A program made the position numbers and the translations under genes. 64,000 nucleotides of DNA from Rhabdophis nuchalis (taxonomy: Eukaryota > Chordata > Lepidosauria > Squamata > Natricidae), in the NCBI GenBank assembly GCA_039707465.1, contig CM077647.1:172358663-172422662 (forward strand). The letters run 5' to 3'. The notes beneath the pieces are model-generated. The model made no database searches. It had not been told where the DNA came from and saw only the letters and a list, made by a program, of their open reading frames with translations. Positions 1 to 10,940 of this stretch are shown here, in pieces; position 1 is the stretch's first letter, and each line of letters opens with the position of its first letter.

Positions 1-530
1 TGATCAGTGGGTGCAGCAAAATTTCACAAACTGACTACCTACAATGCCATGACCACGTTGCTAAGATCATTCACTGGAAATTGTGCCAGAAGTTTGGATT
101 TGAGTACAGCAAAAATCACTGGGAACATCAGGTTGAGAAAGTTTTAGAGAATGAGAAAGTTAAGATCTTGTGGGACTTCAGAATTCAGATTGACAGGCAC
201 TTGTCCTACAATACACCTGATATAACAATAATTGAAAAGAAAAAAGCATGGTTTGTTGACATTGACCTGGTGATGCACGAATTAAAAATAAGCAGCAAGA
301 AAAAATCACAAAATACTGGGACTTGCAAATTGAAGTTGAGCGACTGTGGAGGAGGAAGTCGTGTGTTGTCCCGATTGTGATTGGAGCTCTTGGAGCAATA
401 CTTAGAGGGCTGCCTTGCTATGTGGAGGTTCTAGGTTTGCCAGACTTGAGCATTCTGACTCTACAAAGGGCCACGCTGCTTGGAACAGCTTATATCCTCC
501 GACATTATCTTGACAGTTCCTAGTCCTTGG
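1..530 (+). mobile_element. 3' end of an R4/Dong-like LINE (restriction-like endonuclease region)
   Basis: The + strand encodes, in two overlapping frames (81-380 and 323-523), the C-terminal part of a site-specific non-LTR retrotransposon. Visible marks are a Cys/His-rich stretch before position 110, a TPDITII...VDIDLV stretch resembling the PD..D core of the restriction-like endonuclease, and a following VPIVIGALGA stretch typical of R2/R4-type proteins. The frame breaks near 300-330, so the copy is dead. It is cut by the window start. The (TAA)n tract starting at 599 lies 70 bp after the stop; Dong-type elements are known to insert in TAA repeats. Clade assignment rests on motif memory only. 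Confidence 0.65.
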
Positions 531-597
531 TTAGGACTTGAGCTGTTGAGCTACCAACCAGCCCCAAAGGCTGTGAATCTCACCAAAGATTAACCAC

Positions 598-598
<1 letters not shown>

Positions 599-689
<91 letters not shown>

Positions 690-690
690 A
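599..690. repeat. (ATA)n/(ACA)n microsatellite
   Basis: About 18 AAT-type units followed by about ten AAC-type units. It directly follows the R4/Dong-like LINE end. The next 500 bases (to about 1250) hold nothing I recognise. Confidence 0.9.
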
Positions 691-1254
691 ACAACGACAA
701 CTGTAAGAAGAGAACGTCCATTCATCATTGCATCAGATTCACACAATCATGCTACACATCTTTTCAGTGTGAAGGATTAGAACAGAACAGTTTACAGACA
801 AAAGACAAAAGAAGATATAATTATGGGGAAAACTTTCCTTATGAGAGAGCCAATATTATAATTTCTTGCCTTTGGCTTCTATATTTCTCATGTCCCTCTT
901 GATGGACAGTGAAAGATGTTTTAAAAGAGACAAAGTAGATGGCGTTATGGTTTTTTGCTGCCTTCATTGTACTACTAAGATCATTTTTTTTTAAATTAAA
1001 AGCTCTTGGAGGGGGGTCAGAGTCTGGAAGCGATCTCCTTAGGGAAAGAAATTAATGAATATTACAATGATTTTCAGCTGCTGAGCAAAGCATCATTGAT
1101 TAGTAGGTGACTATGTTAAAAGGCATAAATGAAGTCAGGTTAAGAAAAGAAGAGTAGATGCATTTGGAAAACATACAACTTGGATGTGCTTTAACATCAG
1201 GGAAGGAACTTTTTGGGGTGAGGTGATATGTTAAAATATTGTCTGTACTTACCC

Positions 1255-1530
1255 AGGGGTGGGATTCAGCCGGTTTGGAGCAATTTGGGCAAACTCGTAG
1301 TTCTGGCCATCAATTGGCCCCACCCATCTGCCCCTGCGCTAGTCTGTTCTATATTTCCTTTGTTTGAAGCTCAGCTGATAGGTGCGGCAAAGGGAATTGC
1401 TATGGCTCAGCTGTTTGACTCACCTGCGCTGCAGTAGGAGGTAAGTTTTAGAGCTCTTTTCAAATGCACTGCACAAGCGCAAAGCACAATTTCAGCAAAC
1501 TGGTTGTTACACCGGTTGAATCCCACCACT
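1255..1530. mobile_element. hAT-type non-autonomous element (MITE)
   Basis: The left end reads CAGGGGTGGGATTCAGCCGG and the right end is its imperfect inverse (ACCGGTTGAATCCCACCACT). Flanks share only an ACTTA core, so an 8-bp duplication is weakly supported. No coding capacity. 1540-1900 holds nothing recognisable. Confidence 0.6.
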
Positions 1531-1899
1531 CACTTAGTCTGTTTGTTTGTTCAATTTTGGCTCTCCTCACCCTTCACAGTTGTGGGACTGGTGGCGACTT
1601 AGAATGACTAAAATAAAGTATCTGGAGTAGAAAATAAATCACAATGTTGTAAACATTAGACAGTTCCTTCCCAAACTGAGTCCCAGATACAGTCGTAACA
1701 CAATTAATCAGAAAAGTATATCAAGTTGACAAGATTAATAAATCAATGGTTTTCTCAGATTGTTCTGCTTTTGTGATTTCCTGCAGCTTAAACAAAGTAG
1801 GCATGATAAGATACCGAGAACTAGAAAAATGTATTGTTCAATGTCTTGTATAAACTCCCTGGGCAGACAAATGTACCAGTCAAGTTAACTAAGCAATAG

Positions 1900-2640
1900 A
1901 AATCTGGACAGTGCTTGATCTTAATAAGGTTTACTCATTGGCAAAAAAAAATCAGAACACCAAGTACAAACTAGGCGGATTCGACCTCATAGATGATCCC
2001 CACTCTGTCAAGGATCTTGGAGTAGTCATATCAAATGATCTAAGCCCCAGAGCTCACTATAACAGCATTGCCCAAAAGGCATTAAGAGTTGTCAATCAAA
2101 CTTCTTCTCCGGTAATATTGTACTGCAAACTAGGGCATACAAAATCTTTGCTAGACCAATTCTTGAATACAGGTTATCTGCCTGGAATCTGACCTGCGTA
2201 TAGAACATTAACACAATTGAGCGAGTCGAGAGGTATTTCACGAGAAGAGTCCTCCACTCCTCTACCTGCAACAAAATACCTTATGCCACCAGGCTCAAAA
2301 TTTTGGGCTTGGAGAAACTAGAACTAAAACCGCTTCAAACTCAATTGCAGAAAATATAACTTCAGCAACGGAGTGGTCAATGCCTGGAATGCACTACTTT
2401 ATTCTGTTGTTACATCACCATACCCCTATAATTTGAACATAAGACTGTCTACTGTTGACCTCACCCCATTACTAAGAGGTCTGTAAGGGGCGTGCATAAG
2501 TGCTCCAGCATGCCTACCATCCCTGTCCTACTGTCCCCATTTATTTGTACCCATTTCCTGTGTTCTTATTCCTGTTTAGTCCTGTTCCTGTTATCTTGTA
2601 CATGAGTGACAAACTAAACAAACAAACAAACCAACAACAA
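1900..2640 (+). mobile_element. L2/CR1-group LINE, 3' fragment
   Basis: A broken reverse-transcriptase C-terminal region on the + strand (LGVVISNDLSPRAHY... then frame changes). It is homologous to the minus-strand fragment at 17680-18360. It ends in an AAAC-rich tail at 2615-2650. Several frameshifts; no intact ORF. Confidence 0.65.
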
Positions 2641-3036
2641 ACGAACGAACACTGTCTGGGCATTGAAGATGTGTGTACTCACAGAATGAAAAGCAAATTT
2701 TCCATGATCTATCCCACAGAATGCCATTTTCCCATCTGCAAGAAGCTTTTCTGAGATTTAAAATGAAACAAAACACACTCACGTAAAAAGGAGTTCAAAA
2801 TTCAAGGCACTCTGCAAGATGGAGAAAAATGGAGAGCTATTGCCAACGGTGCCTGCAAACAATGTATAGATATGGTTTAAATGTTAGGGTGACATCTGTG
2901 GTGCTACATAGCAATGAGTTATTTACAGGCTCGCTATAGTTTTAGTCATATTTCCCTAAGTCACAAGTGAATTTCAAAGCAGATCTTAATATTCCAGAGA
3001 GACCTAATTATAATTGTGTGAGTATGCATGGCAATT

Positions 3037-3038
<2 letters not shown>

Positions 3039-3116
<78 letters not shown>

Positions 3117-3160
3117 TCCTTCTTATTTCCTTTCCTTTCCTTCCTTCCTTCATATATCTT
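3039..3160. repeat. (CTTT)n microsatellite with degenerate pyrimidine flank
   Basis: About 20 tandem CTTT units followed by CCTT/TTCC-rich sequence. Confidence 0.95.
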
Positions 3161-3205
3161 AATTTTATACTTCTGGGATAAATGTGTTGCTACTGAGGTC
3201 ATGGG

Positions 3206-3560
3206 AAGTGGTGGTCAGTGGCTAAGACACTGAGCTTGTCGATCAGAAAGGTCAGAATGTTGGTGGTTCGAACCCTTAGTGCCACATAATGGAGTGAGCT
3301 CCCGTTACTTGTCCCAGCTTCAGCCAACTTCAGCAGTTCGAAAGCATGTAAAAATGCAAGTAGAAAAATAGGGACCACTTTGGTGGAAAGGTAACAGCTT
3401 TCCATGCACCTTTGGCATTTAGTCATGCTGGCCACATGACCATGGAGACATCTACGGACAGTATTGGCTCTTTGGCTTTGAAACAGAGATGAGCACTACC
3501 CCCTAGAGTCAGGAATGACTAGCATATATGTGTGAGGGGAACCTTTGCTTTTACTTACTG
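3206..3560 (+). mobile_element. tRNA-derived SINE
   Basis: A tRNA-like head (cagtggctaagacactgagc as A-box region, ggttcgaaccc as B box) is followed by a body matching the copy at 53944-54296 over about 340 bp. A short antisense copy lies at 20680-20775. Family name not assigned. Confidence 0.7.
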
Positions 3561-4051
3561 TGATCAGAATGGATGAGCTCTGGTGTTGGTGGTGAGTGGG
3601 GCCAATTTTTTCCTTGGGTGTCAAGAGATATTGGTGGAGATGGTTGTTATGGTCTTGTAAGTTATCTAGAGTCACTTGCATGAGAAGTGTGTGCATGTGT
3701 ATTGTATGCGTATGTGGGGGGAGGCTGTGGGGCCTTTGCCAGTAAAAATGAAACACAGAGCTCCATTGGAAGAGGGTTGAGGCATTGCACCCAAAAATTG
3801 AGCTTGGGAGGGCCACATATGGTTCTCACAAGTTCCATTTTCACTGAAAGAGGGTTGTGGAAGGCCATTTGCTTCCAGCCAAAAACAAAGATCAGGAGCC
3901 TGTTTTCACCTGGCAGAGCACTGGGGCCACCACAAGTGCCCCTGACACAAGTGATGCACTTGGCCGTGCATCCTGGCCATGTCCCGCATCTCCCCCCCCC
4001 CAGTTCAAAACAACCCTGATGAATTTGAGTTTGACACCCCTGATGTAGATG

Positions 4052-4086
<35 letters not shown>
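3560..4086. other. Unclassified DNA with a hAT-like terminus and a (GT)n tract
   Basis: No gene is visible. 4029-4044 reads tttgacacccctg, the inverse of a CAGGGGTGTCAAA hAT terminus, but I did not find the partner end. A (GT)n run follows at 4051-4086. Confidence 0.4.
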
Positions 4087-4090
<4 letters not shown>

Positions 4091-4594
4091 GTTTTTGAGC
4101 TGATCAATAAATAAGTCAGGGAGACTAGGATAGATCTATTTCGAGCTTATTAGCTCTCATCAGCTAGCCATACCCTTACTGGGATTCGAACCAGGGCTGT
4201 ATTACATGCCAGGCGAGAGCCTTGCCATTAAGCCAGCTAGGTTCTGTTCTTGTCAGCTGAGACAGGAGGATAGTTATATATAATTGTTTCCACAACACCC
4301 TGTTAGGTCCCAATTAAGGGAGGAAGCATACTGTTTCCTTTCTGTATGGTTCCTCCCTTAATTGGGGCCTAACAGGGTGTTGTGGAAACAGTTATATATA
4401 ACTATCCTCCTGTCTCAGCTGACAAGAACAGAACCTAGCTGGCTTAATGGCAAGGCTCTCGCCTGGCATGTAATACAGCCCTGGTTCGAATCCCAGTAAG
4501 GGTATGGCTAACTGATGAGAGCTAAAAAGCTCAAAATAGATCTATCCTAGTCTCCCTGACTTATTTATTGATCAGCTCAAAAATGTAACACACA
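4080..4594. repeat. Large inverted repeat (fold-back) containing a tRNA-like segment
   Basis: Two arms of about 250 bp, nearly identical in opposite orientation, meet at a loop of about 12 bp near 4331-4342. Each arm holds a tRNA-like head with a perfect B box (GGTTCGAATCC at about 4486-4496 on the right arm) and ends in TGATCAATAAATAAG plus a GTAACACACA edge. It looks like a SINE-like or fold-back DNA element in head-to-head arrangement; no protein is encoded. Confidence 0.75.
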
Positions 4595-4778
4595 TATAAA
4601 AAAATTACACAATGGAATTCATGGCTTTCTGCCTAGATGGTCTCTGGTGATGAGCCGAAAGGCAGAAAAGAAAAGCAGTGTGCTTTTCCTTTTCTGCTTT
4701 TCGGCTCATCACCAGAGACCATCTAGACAGAAAGCCATGAATTCCGTTGTGTGATTTTTTTATATGTGTGTTACGTTT
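4580..4778. repeat. Second inverted repeat sharing its edge with the first
   Basis: Arms 4580-4677 and 4681-4778 are near-perfect inverse copies with a 3-bp centre. The sequence TTATTGATCAGCTCAAAAAT is repeated directly at both sides (about 4565 and 4784), suggesting insertion inside a longer fold-back unit. Confidence 0.75.
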
Positions 4779-4813
4779 CTTATTTATTGATCAGCTCAAA
4801 AATGTAACACACA

Positions 4814-6863
4814 TGAGATCGTTTCCGGCTTTGGACGCGACGGACGTGTTCTCTACAAGTCCGCCGCTGTGTTTCCTTAGCGGGCGCCTTCGGGTGCAGG
4901 GGGGGACATGAAGAGTCCCCCCCATAAGGGCGGCTTGCGGCGAGGCCCCCACCTCGATGGCGGTCAGGGGGGCTATTCCCACCACGCCCCAGGAGCCTAG
5001 GAACGGAGTGCGGGGGGAGTGCTTCCCTTTTGATGAAGGAGCTGGAACCATGGAGGATTTTTAAAATGAGCAGAAACGCCGGGGCTGAATGGCTGCGCCG
5101 AGGCTCCGGATTAGAAGAAATGGTAATATGAGTGATTTATTTGAAATTCCTGCATTCAACTGTTTGAAAGAGAGAAATAGGGGGGAGTTGTGAGAAACAA
5201 CCCCCCTGGAAATAAAAGCGCCATTAGAGAATTAGTCCCGCGAAGCGGAGAGAGTGAAAGTGACATCCGATGGATTTATTTAAAAAGGAAATGCATTGCC
5301 AAATAAGGAATTGCTGTTAAACAAAGTATCCCGAGCCTTGCTACATTTAAAATAGACTGTTTCCAAACTTTTACTTTCTTCATCGCTGCCAGCAAGGCGG
5401 AAAGATGGTGTTTCTTTGTTCCCAGAATGGAACTTTTCCTTTTGAAAATAAGCATTCCTCCATTTTAACAAACTAAATGAGACTAAATTTAAAATCTATA
5501 TATAAAGGCTTGTCTAGTGACTTTCAGTGTTCTCTTCCTTTGTGAAGCCTTCTGTTTTTGTTTGGAAAATTATATTTTACTTTTCTCTCTGGATGTTGCA
5601 AATTTAATTTGAACTACTACTGCTTTTGTCTCGGACTTCACGGACTGCCCGCCCAACAGCGCCATTTCCTTTCTTCTTTCTTTATACCAACATTTAAAGC
5701 TTTAATTATGGCAACGAGAAAGCCTCCATCTGGGAAATCAAGCTCTGCCCCAGCATCTACAAAGCCCAGTCCAACCTCACAACCAAAGATTACAGCTTTA
5801 CTTCAGAGGGAAACAGCAGCAGAGGATCCCAAGCCAACAACTACAGAGGAGATGTTTAAAAAAATAATGAATGAATACAACAAATCCGGAAAGACAATTT
5901 AAGTACAAGACTGGAACTATTGGAGGCACAAAGAGAAATAACAAATAATAAGCAAAAAATTGAGGGGCTGGAAGGGGGGGGGCAGTTGGGATGAAGGAAG
6001 AGATAAAAGATTTTAAGAAGGAAATTACAGATATTGCTGGTCAGATGTCTAGAATTGATTTTGAACGTATGTCTTTCTTTTTAAGATTTCAGAATGTTCC
6101 AGAAGCAGATTATGAGGATTTAAAAGATTTAATGGCTACAATTTTAGCGGATTATACTAAGAAAAATAAGGAACTAATTTGGGGGGACATTGATTTGATT
6201 TATAGAATTAATTCAGCATATGCCAGAATAAATAATATACTCAGAGAGATACATATTAAATTCATAAGAAGGTCAACGAGGGACGAGATACTGAGAGCGC
6301 AAAGAGGGGGGGCCTTTGATATATCAGCAAAATGATATATTTTCCTTCCTATCGAAAAAATTACATAAAAGGGGTGTGTGGTTCAAGTGGTTGATGCCCG
6401 AAAGGATGCTGGTATTCTGGGAGGGAGGAAGAGTTAGAATGAAAACAGTGGAAGAGGTGGAGAATTTTCTTAAAAAACATTCCTCAATCCTGGATGATAA
6501 CGATATGGGAATGGGAGGGGCCACGGCTCCGCCCACTGGTGGGGTGGAGGAGAAAGAAACAATAGCAAAGAGGCTCAGATCACAAAAATAACTTTTTTTG
6601 TCTTTTTTTATGTATGGTAATTCCTGTATGGATGTTAATAGAAACAAAGTAATTGAATGTATGAAATTTTACTTTTGATTATGAAACTTATGATTTAAAA
6701 TGTATGTACCCCTTCCTATTTTTATTATTTCCTAATGGAACTTATTCAAGAAGACTCGGAGGCGGTCACCAACCCCGATGTGGAAGCTCTAAAAAATTGC
6801 TAATATACCTTACCTACCCCTTTCCTTTTTAAAATGTTAAAACTAATAAAAAATATTTTTTTT
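4814..6863 (+). mobile_element. Full-length ORF1-only L1 derivative (HAL1-like)
   Basis: The unit is bounded by a perfect 16-bp target-site duplication, AAAAATGTAACACACA, at 4798-4813 and 6864-6879. Order: GC-rich 5' UTR (4814-5700), ORF1 (5708-6591, broken), then a 3' UTR of about 270 bp containing GACTCGGAGGCGGTCACCAA. No ORF2 sequence lies between ORF1 and the 3' end, so the element resembles mammalian HAL1 half-L1 elements. A homologous unit of the same layout lies on the minus strand at 51786-53801. Confidence 0.8.
5708..6591 (+). pseudogene. L1-type ORF1 protein, broken
   Basis: Starts MATRKPPSGK at 5708 and runs to a stop at 5902. The homologous protein continues in other frames at 5991-6335 and about 6316-6591, ending RLRSQK. 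The middle contains the RNA-binding-type region (RIDFERMSFFLRFQNVPE, then IHIKFIRRSTRDEI) that matches the intact copy at 52044-52922. At least two frame changes separate the pieces, one near a G run at about 5970. In L1 elements ORF1p is the RNA-binding chaperone of the retrotransposition particle; this copy cannot make it. Confidence 0.8.
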
Positions 6864-6950
6864 AAAAATGTAACACACACACACACACACACACGTATGT
6901 GTGTGTGTGTATGTATGTATGTATGTATATATATATATATATATATGTGT
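6864..6950. repeat. (AC)n/(GT)n/(ATGT)n/(TA)n compound microsatellite
   Basis: Begins inside the right target duplication of the L1 derivative and runs through CA, GTGT, ATGT and TA blocks. Confidence 0.9.
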
Positions 6951-7343
6951 TTTCTGAGGTTTTCGCGGGTGTTTGTATGTAGGTCTTTGGTTGTTCGGGT
7001 TTTCTCCCGCGTAGAATTGGAAGTATCTTCACGACGTTTCGATGAAATCTCATTCATCATCTTCAGGCTGGTGCTTCGGGCTTGGTGCTTCCAGGAGCAA
7101 TGTGAGATCTCAGCCGGTTCCTCTTTTTAACTGCCAGTGGGGGTGTGACTTGATTGGATGGGAGCTTGGCTGCATTCTGATTGGGTGGAGGTGTGTTCTG
7201 ATTGGTAGGGGGTTTGGCTGTGCTCTGATTGGATGGGAGTTTGGCTGTGCTCTGATTGGATGGGGGCGTGTTCTGTTTGGGTGGGGGCCTGGTTGTGCTT
7301 GTGTTAGTCTGAGTTGCAGAGGAATTTGACCTGGTGAGCTGCA

Positions 7344-7620
7344 TTGCTGTTGTTTGGCTTCACGTTTGTGGTCGTACCACATCTCCGTGGTGGGCATCAG
7401 TTTGCTTCATGTATGGATTGGAGGGGTTTAAAGTGGCTAATAATGCAGCTTTGGTCTGGCTTCTGGTTTGTGGTCGGGCTTCTGATTTGTGGTCATCATC
7501 GGTGTGGGTTTGGGTTTGCATTATTAGCCACTTTAAACCCCTCCAATCCATACATGAAGCAAACTGATGCCCACCACGGAGATGTGGTACGACCACAAAC
7601 GTGAAGCCAAACAACAGCAA
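7344..7620. repeat. Perfect 104-bp inverted repeat within the Penelope-like element
   Basis: Arms 7344-7447 and 7517-7620 appear identical in opposite orientation, around a 69-bp loop. Both strands therefore encode the same 35-residue stretch, which is a by-product of the palindrome and not a gene. Confidence 0.85.
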
Positions 7621-7621
7621 G

Positions 7622-7823
7622 TTTTAAATTGGTAGGTAGTTTTGGTAGGTAGTTTTAAATTGGGTTTTAAAATGTGGTTTTAGCGCAGGATAGGATTATT
7701 TAATAGTTTTTTAAATTATATTTATTGTATTTTGTATGCTTTTTAAATTTCCTGTGCACCACCCTGGGTCCTCTGTGGAGAAGGGCGGGATATAAATTTA
7801 ATAAAATAAAATAAATAAATAGT
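7622..7823 (+). mobile_element. L2/CR1-group LINE 3' tail nested in the Penelope-like element
   Basis: Carries the characteristic 3' end ggagaagggcgggatataaa followed by an AATAAA-rich tail. The same end occurs in antisense at 9490-9560 and 48440-48520. It interrupts the Penelope-like sequence, which resumes at 7824. Confidence 0.65.
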
Positions 7824-8214
7824 TCCTTGAAAGTCAATGTCATGTCCTGTAGTTTTGAAATGTTGATAAAGAGATGAGGTATTAAGATGATTTTTTTAAT
7901 GCATTTTTATGTTCAGCAATACGTGCACTTATCCTTCTGTTGGTTTGTCCTATGTAAGTGGCAGGGTAGATTTTACATGGAATTTTGTAGACTCCTTGGC
8001 TTTCTAGCTGGATCTTGTCTTTGGGGTTCCTTAGGATATTGGTTATTTTTTGGTCGGTGTTGAAGGCTGTCTTGATGTTGTGCCTGTGGAGAATTTTGCT
8101 GATTTTGTCTGTGGTACCTTTAATGTATGGGATGAGGGCAATGCCATTTTCCTGTTCTTTGTCTTGGTTCTTGGGGGGTGTCTCTTGTTGGATTAGTTTG
8201 GTGATTGTTTTTCT

Positions 8215-8850
8215 TCAGAATCCGTTGGATATTAATGTATTTGTGAGGAACTGTATTTCGGTTTTCAGATGGTCTTTGTCAGCTAGGCGTTTGGTTCTGT
8301 GTATGAGGGTTTTGGCTACAGAGTTTATCTGTGCGGGGTGGTGATGAGATTGTGCATTTAGGTAGCGGTTGGTGTGTGTTTTTTTCTGGTAGATGGTGTG
8401 TCCCAGGGAGCCATTAGGTTTTTTGTAGATTTTGACGTCTAGAAAAGGAAGTTGGTTGTTAGCTTCTATTTCCATGGTGAATTGTATTTTGGGGTGTAGG
8501 GAGTTGAGGTGTGTGAGGAAGTTTTCCAGTTTTTCTTTCCCATGTGGCCAAATTACAAAAGTGTCATCTGCATATCTGAGCCAGAGTTTGGGTTTGTGTT
8601 CAGATTTGTCTAGATCGTTGGTTTCAAAGTGTTCCATGTATAAGTTTGCGATGACCGGTGAGAGGGGTGATCCCATGGGTGCTCCTTCTATCTGTTTGTA
8701 TCTTTGGCCATTGTGAATGAAGTATGTGTTGGTTAGACAGTGGATGGTCAGATCCAGGATGTGCTTGGGGGGGTTGTATTTGTTCTGGATGGCTGTCAAG
8801 TCTTCTTTTATAGGCACTTGGGTGAAGAGGGATATGACATCAAAACTCAT
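8215..8850 (-). pseudogene. Penelope-type reverse transcriptase fragment
   Basis: An uninterrupted stretch of 211 codons (MSFDVISLFT...). It holds the palm domain: DVISLF near residue 4 (catalytic Asp), GAPMGSPLSPV near residue 57, and RYADD near residue 92 with the two catalytic aspartates. The catalytic triad is therefore present. The N-terminal part lies in a different frame upstream (8840-9290 on this strand) and the GIY-YIG nuclease part downstream is also out of frame, so no complete protein is made. Penelope elements prime cDNA at exposed 3' ends and differ from LTR and LINE elements. Confidence 0.8.
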
Positions 8851-9299
8851 GAGTAGATCGCTGGGCTGTAGATTTTGTTTTTTTATTGTTTCTATGAAGT
8901 GGAAAGAATTTTGTACATGTGTGTTGATGGATTCTGCGTAGGGTTGTAATTCCTTTACGAGGAACTTGGCAAGATTCTGTAGAGGTGAGCCTATGGAGCT
9001 GACTATGGGTCTGAGTGGTGTTCCTTCTTTGTGTATCTTGGGGAGGCCATAGAGTTTGGGGCATCTGGAAGATTTCTCTCTGGGGATGATTCTTTGCTGG
9101 ATCTCTTCACTGATGGGAGAGGCTTTTATTTTGGCTTTGGTGTTTTTTTCCAGATAGGTGGGGGGTCTTTGTTTAGAGGTTTGTAGGCAGGGTCTTGGAG
9201 TAGGTTGGCTAGTTTGGTGTGGTAATCAGATGTATTCATCACCACTGTGGCGTTGCCTTTATCTGCTGGGAGAATGATGATGTTGTTGTCCTTCTTCAG

Positions 9300-9482
9300 G
9301 TTAAAGAGTGTAACAACTTACATGCAGAAGAAAGGAAAGCTCTCTTGATGAACTTGATTTCATTGAGGGCTGCAGCTGGCTTGGGCATGTTGTAAGAATG
9401 GCCAATGGTCAGATTCCGAAAGATCTCCTGTATGGAGAATTAGTGCAGGGAAAGTACCCCAGAGGGAGACCACAGCTGCCAT
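9300..9482 (+). mobile_element. LINE fragment (reverse transcriptase C-terminus)
   Basis: The + strand reads GHVVRMANGQIPKDLLYGEL followed by GKYPRGRPQLPYKD, a pattern common at the C-terminus of several LINE reverse transcriptases. It abuts both the Penelope-like element and the next LINE; clade not assigned. Confidence 0.5.
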
Positions 9483-9484
9483 AT

Positions 9485-10940
9485 AAGGATATTTTATTTA
9501 TTTTATTTTATTTTATTCGATTTATATCCTGCCCTTCTCCAAACGGACCCAGGGCGGCGCACAGGAAAATTAAAATAATATACAAGACAATACAAAAATA
9601 TAAAATTTTAAAAGCTTATTAAATATGAAATCCTGTGCTAAAAACCAATTAAGACCCCCCATTTTAAAACTATCTAAACTAGTCAACAGCGGAGGCTATG
9701 CAAGGCCGGCTTGATGAAACAAATGTGTTTTTAAACACTGACGGAAGAGGCGGAGGTCAGTAATGGTACGGAGTTCAGGGGGCAGGTCGTTCCACAGGGC
9801 AGGGCCCGCCACAGAGAAGGCCCTTCCCCTGGGTGTCGCCAGTCGGCATTGTCCGGCCGACGGCACCCTGAGAAGGCCCTCTCTGTGGGAGCGAATCGGC
9901 CGTAGGGATGTATGGGGCAGGAGACGGTCTCGCATATAACTAGGTCCCGAGCCATGGAGCGCTTTGAAGGTGGTCGTCAGGACTTTGAAGCTCACCCGAA
10001 AGACCACAGGAAGCCAGTGCAGCTCGCGCAGGATTGGTGTTATATGGAAGCATCTAGAGGCTCCCGTAATCACCCGCGCGGCTGCGTTCTGCACTAACTG
10101 TAGCTTTCGAGTGCACCTCAAGGGAAGCCCCATGTAGAGAGCATTACAGTAGTTGAGTCGGGACGTCACGAGGGCCTGAGTGACTGTGCGAAGGGCAGCC
10201 CGGTCCAGTAAGGGGCGCAATTGGCGCATCAGGTGAACCTGATGAAACGCCCACCTGGCCACGGCCGCCACATGGTCTTCCATGGACAGCCGGGAATCCA
10301 GGAGGACACCCAAATTGCGCGCCCTCTCCACGGGGGCCGGTGTTTCGCCCCCAATGGCCAGAGATGGAGTAATCTGGCTGAACCGGGGTGCCGGTAACCA
10401 CAGCCACTCAGTCTTGGACGGGTTGAGCTTGAGTTTGTTACTACCCATCCAGATCCGTACGGCCTCCAAGCACCGGGACATCACCTCAACGGCATCATTG
10501 GGGTGGTCTGGGGTGGATATGTACAACTGAGTATCATCAGCGTACAGATGATATCCCATCCCAAAACCACGGATGATCTCACCCAGCGGCTTCATATATG
10601 TGTTGAATAGGAGGGGCGAGAGGACCGACCCCTGAGGAACCCCGCAAACGAGAGGCCTCGAGGCCGACCTCTGCCCCCCTGCCAACACATATTGCGACCG
10701 ACCAGAGAGGTAGGATGAGAACCACCGCAAAACGGTGCCTCCCAGCCCCAACCCCCCAGTCGGTGCAATAGGATACCATGGTCGATGGTATCAAAAGCCG
10801 CTGAGAGGTCTAACAGGACTAGGATAGAGGGATATCCTCTATCCCGCACCCTCCAGAGATCATCAACCAACGCGACCAATGCCGTCTCGGTGCTGTGACC
10901 GGGTCGGAAGCCGGACTGGCGCGGGTTTAGATAATATCTG
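9485..10940 (-). mobile_element. L2/CR1-group LINE with reverse transcriptase, 5'-truncated
   Basis: Minus-strand coding covers the RT palm and thumb. Upstream frame (10879-10592): [19 protein letters not shown]. Main frame (10751-9696, 351 codons): [17 protein letters not shown] and YADDTQLYI with the catalytic aspartates, then the C-terminal region ending FHQAGLA. A frame change near 10740 separates them. Close relatives lie at 29335-30697 and 43005-45228 (minus) and 60850-61580 (plus). Confidence 0.8.

Larger units (their letters stand above)
6965..9300 (-). mobile_element. Penelope-like element (reverse transcriptase plus GIY-YIG region)
   Basis: Read on the minus strand, 9300 to 8215 gives a Penelope-type reverse transcriptase. 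Marks are a LYGLPKIHKEGTPLRP-like palm entry, DVISLFTQVP, APMGSPLSPVIANLYME, the catalytic LRYADDTFVIW at about 8555-8600 and FLDVKIYKK. Farther 3' (about 8000-7900) comes an IGQTNRRISARI-like GIY-YIG nuclease core. The longest uninterrupted piece is 8850-8215. A frame break sits near 9040 and the element is 5'-truncated at about 9300. 7622-7823 is a later LINE insertion. The terminal part (6965-7620) carries the palindrome at 7344-7620. Confidence 0.8.

Noticed and set aside
4432..4508. Possible tRNA gene (A- and B-box-like sequence)
   Set aside because: It cannot be folded by eye into a complete cloverleaf with an acceptor stem and occurs in both arms of a palindrome; a tRNA-derived repeat fits better.
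7334..7620. Identical 35-residue protein encoded on both strands
   Set aside because: A direct consequence of the perfect palindrome, not a gene.
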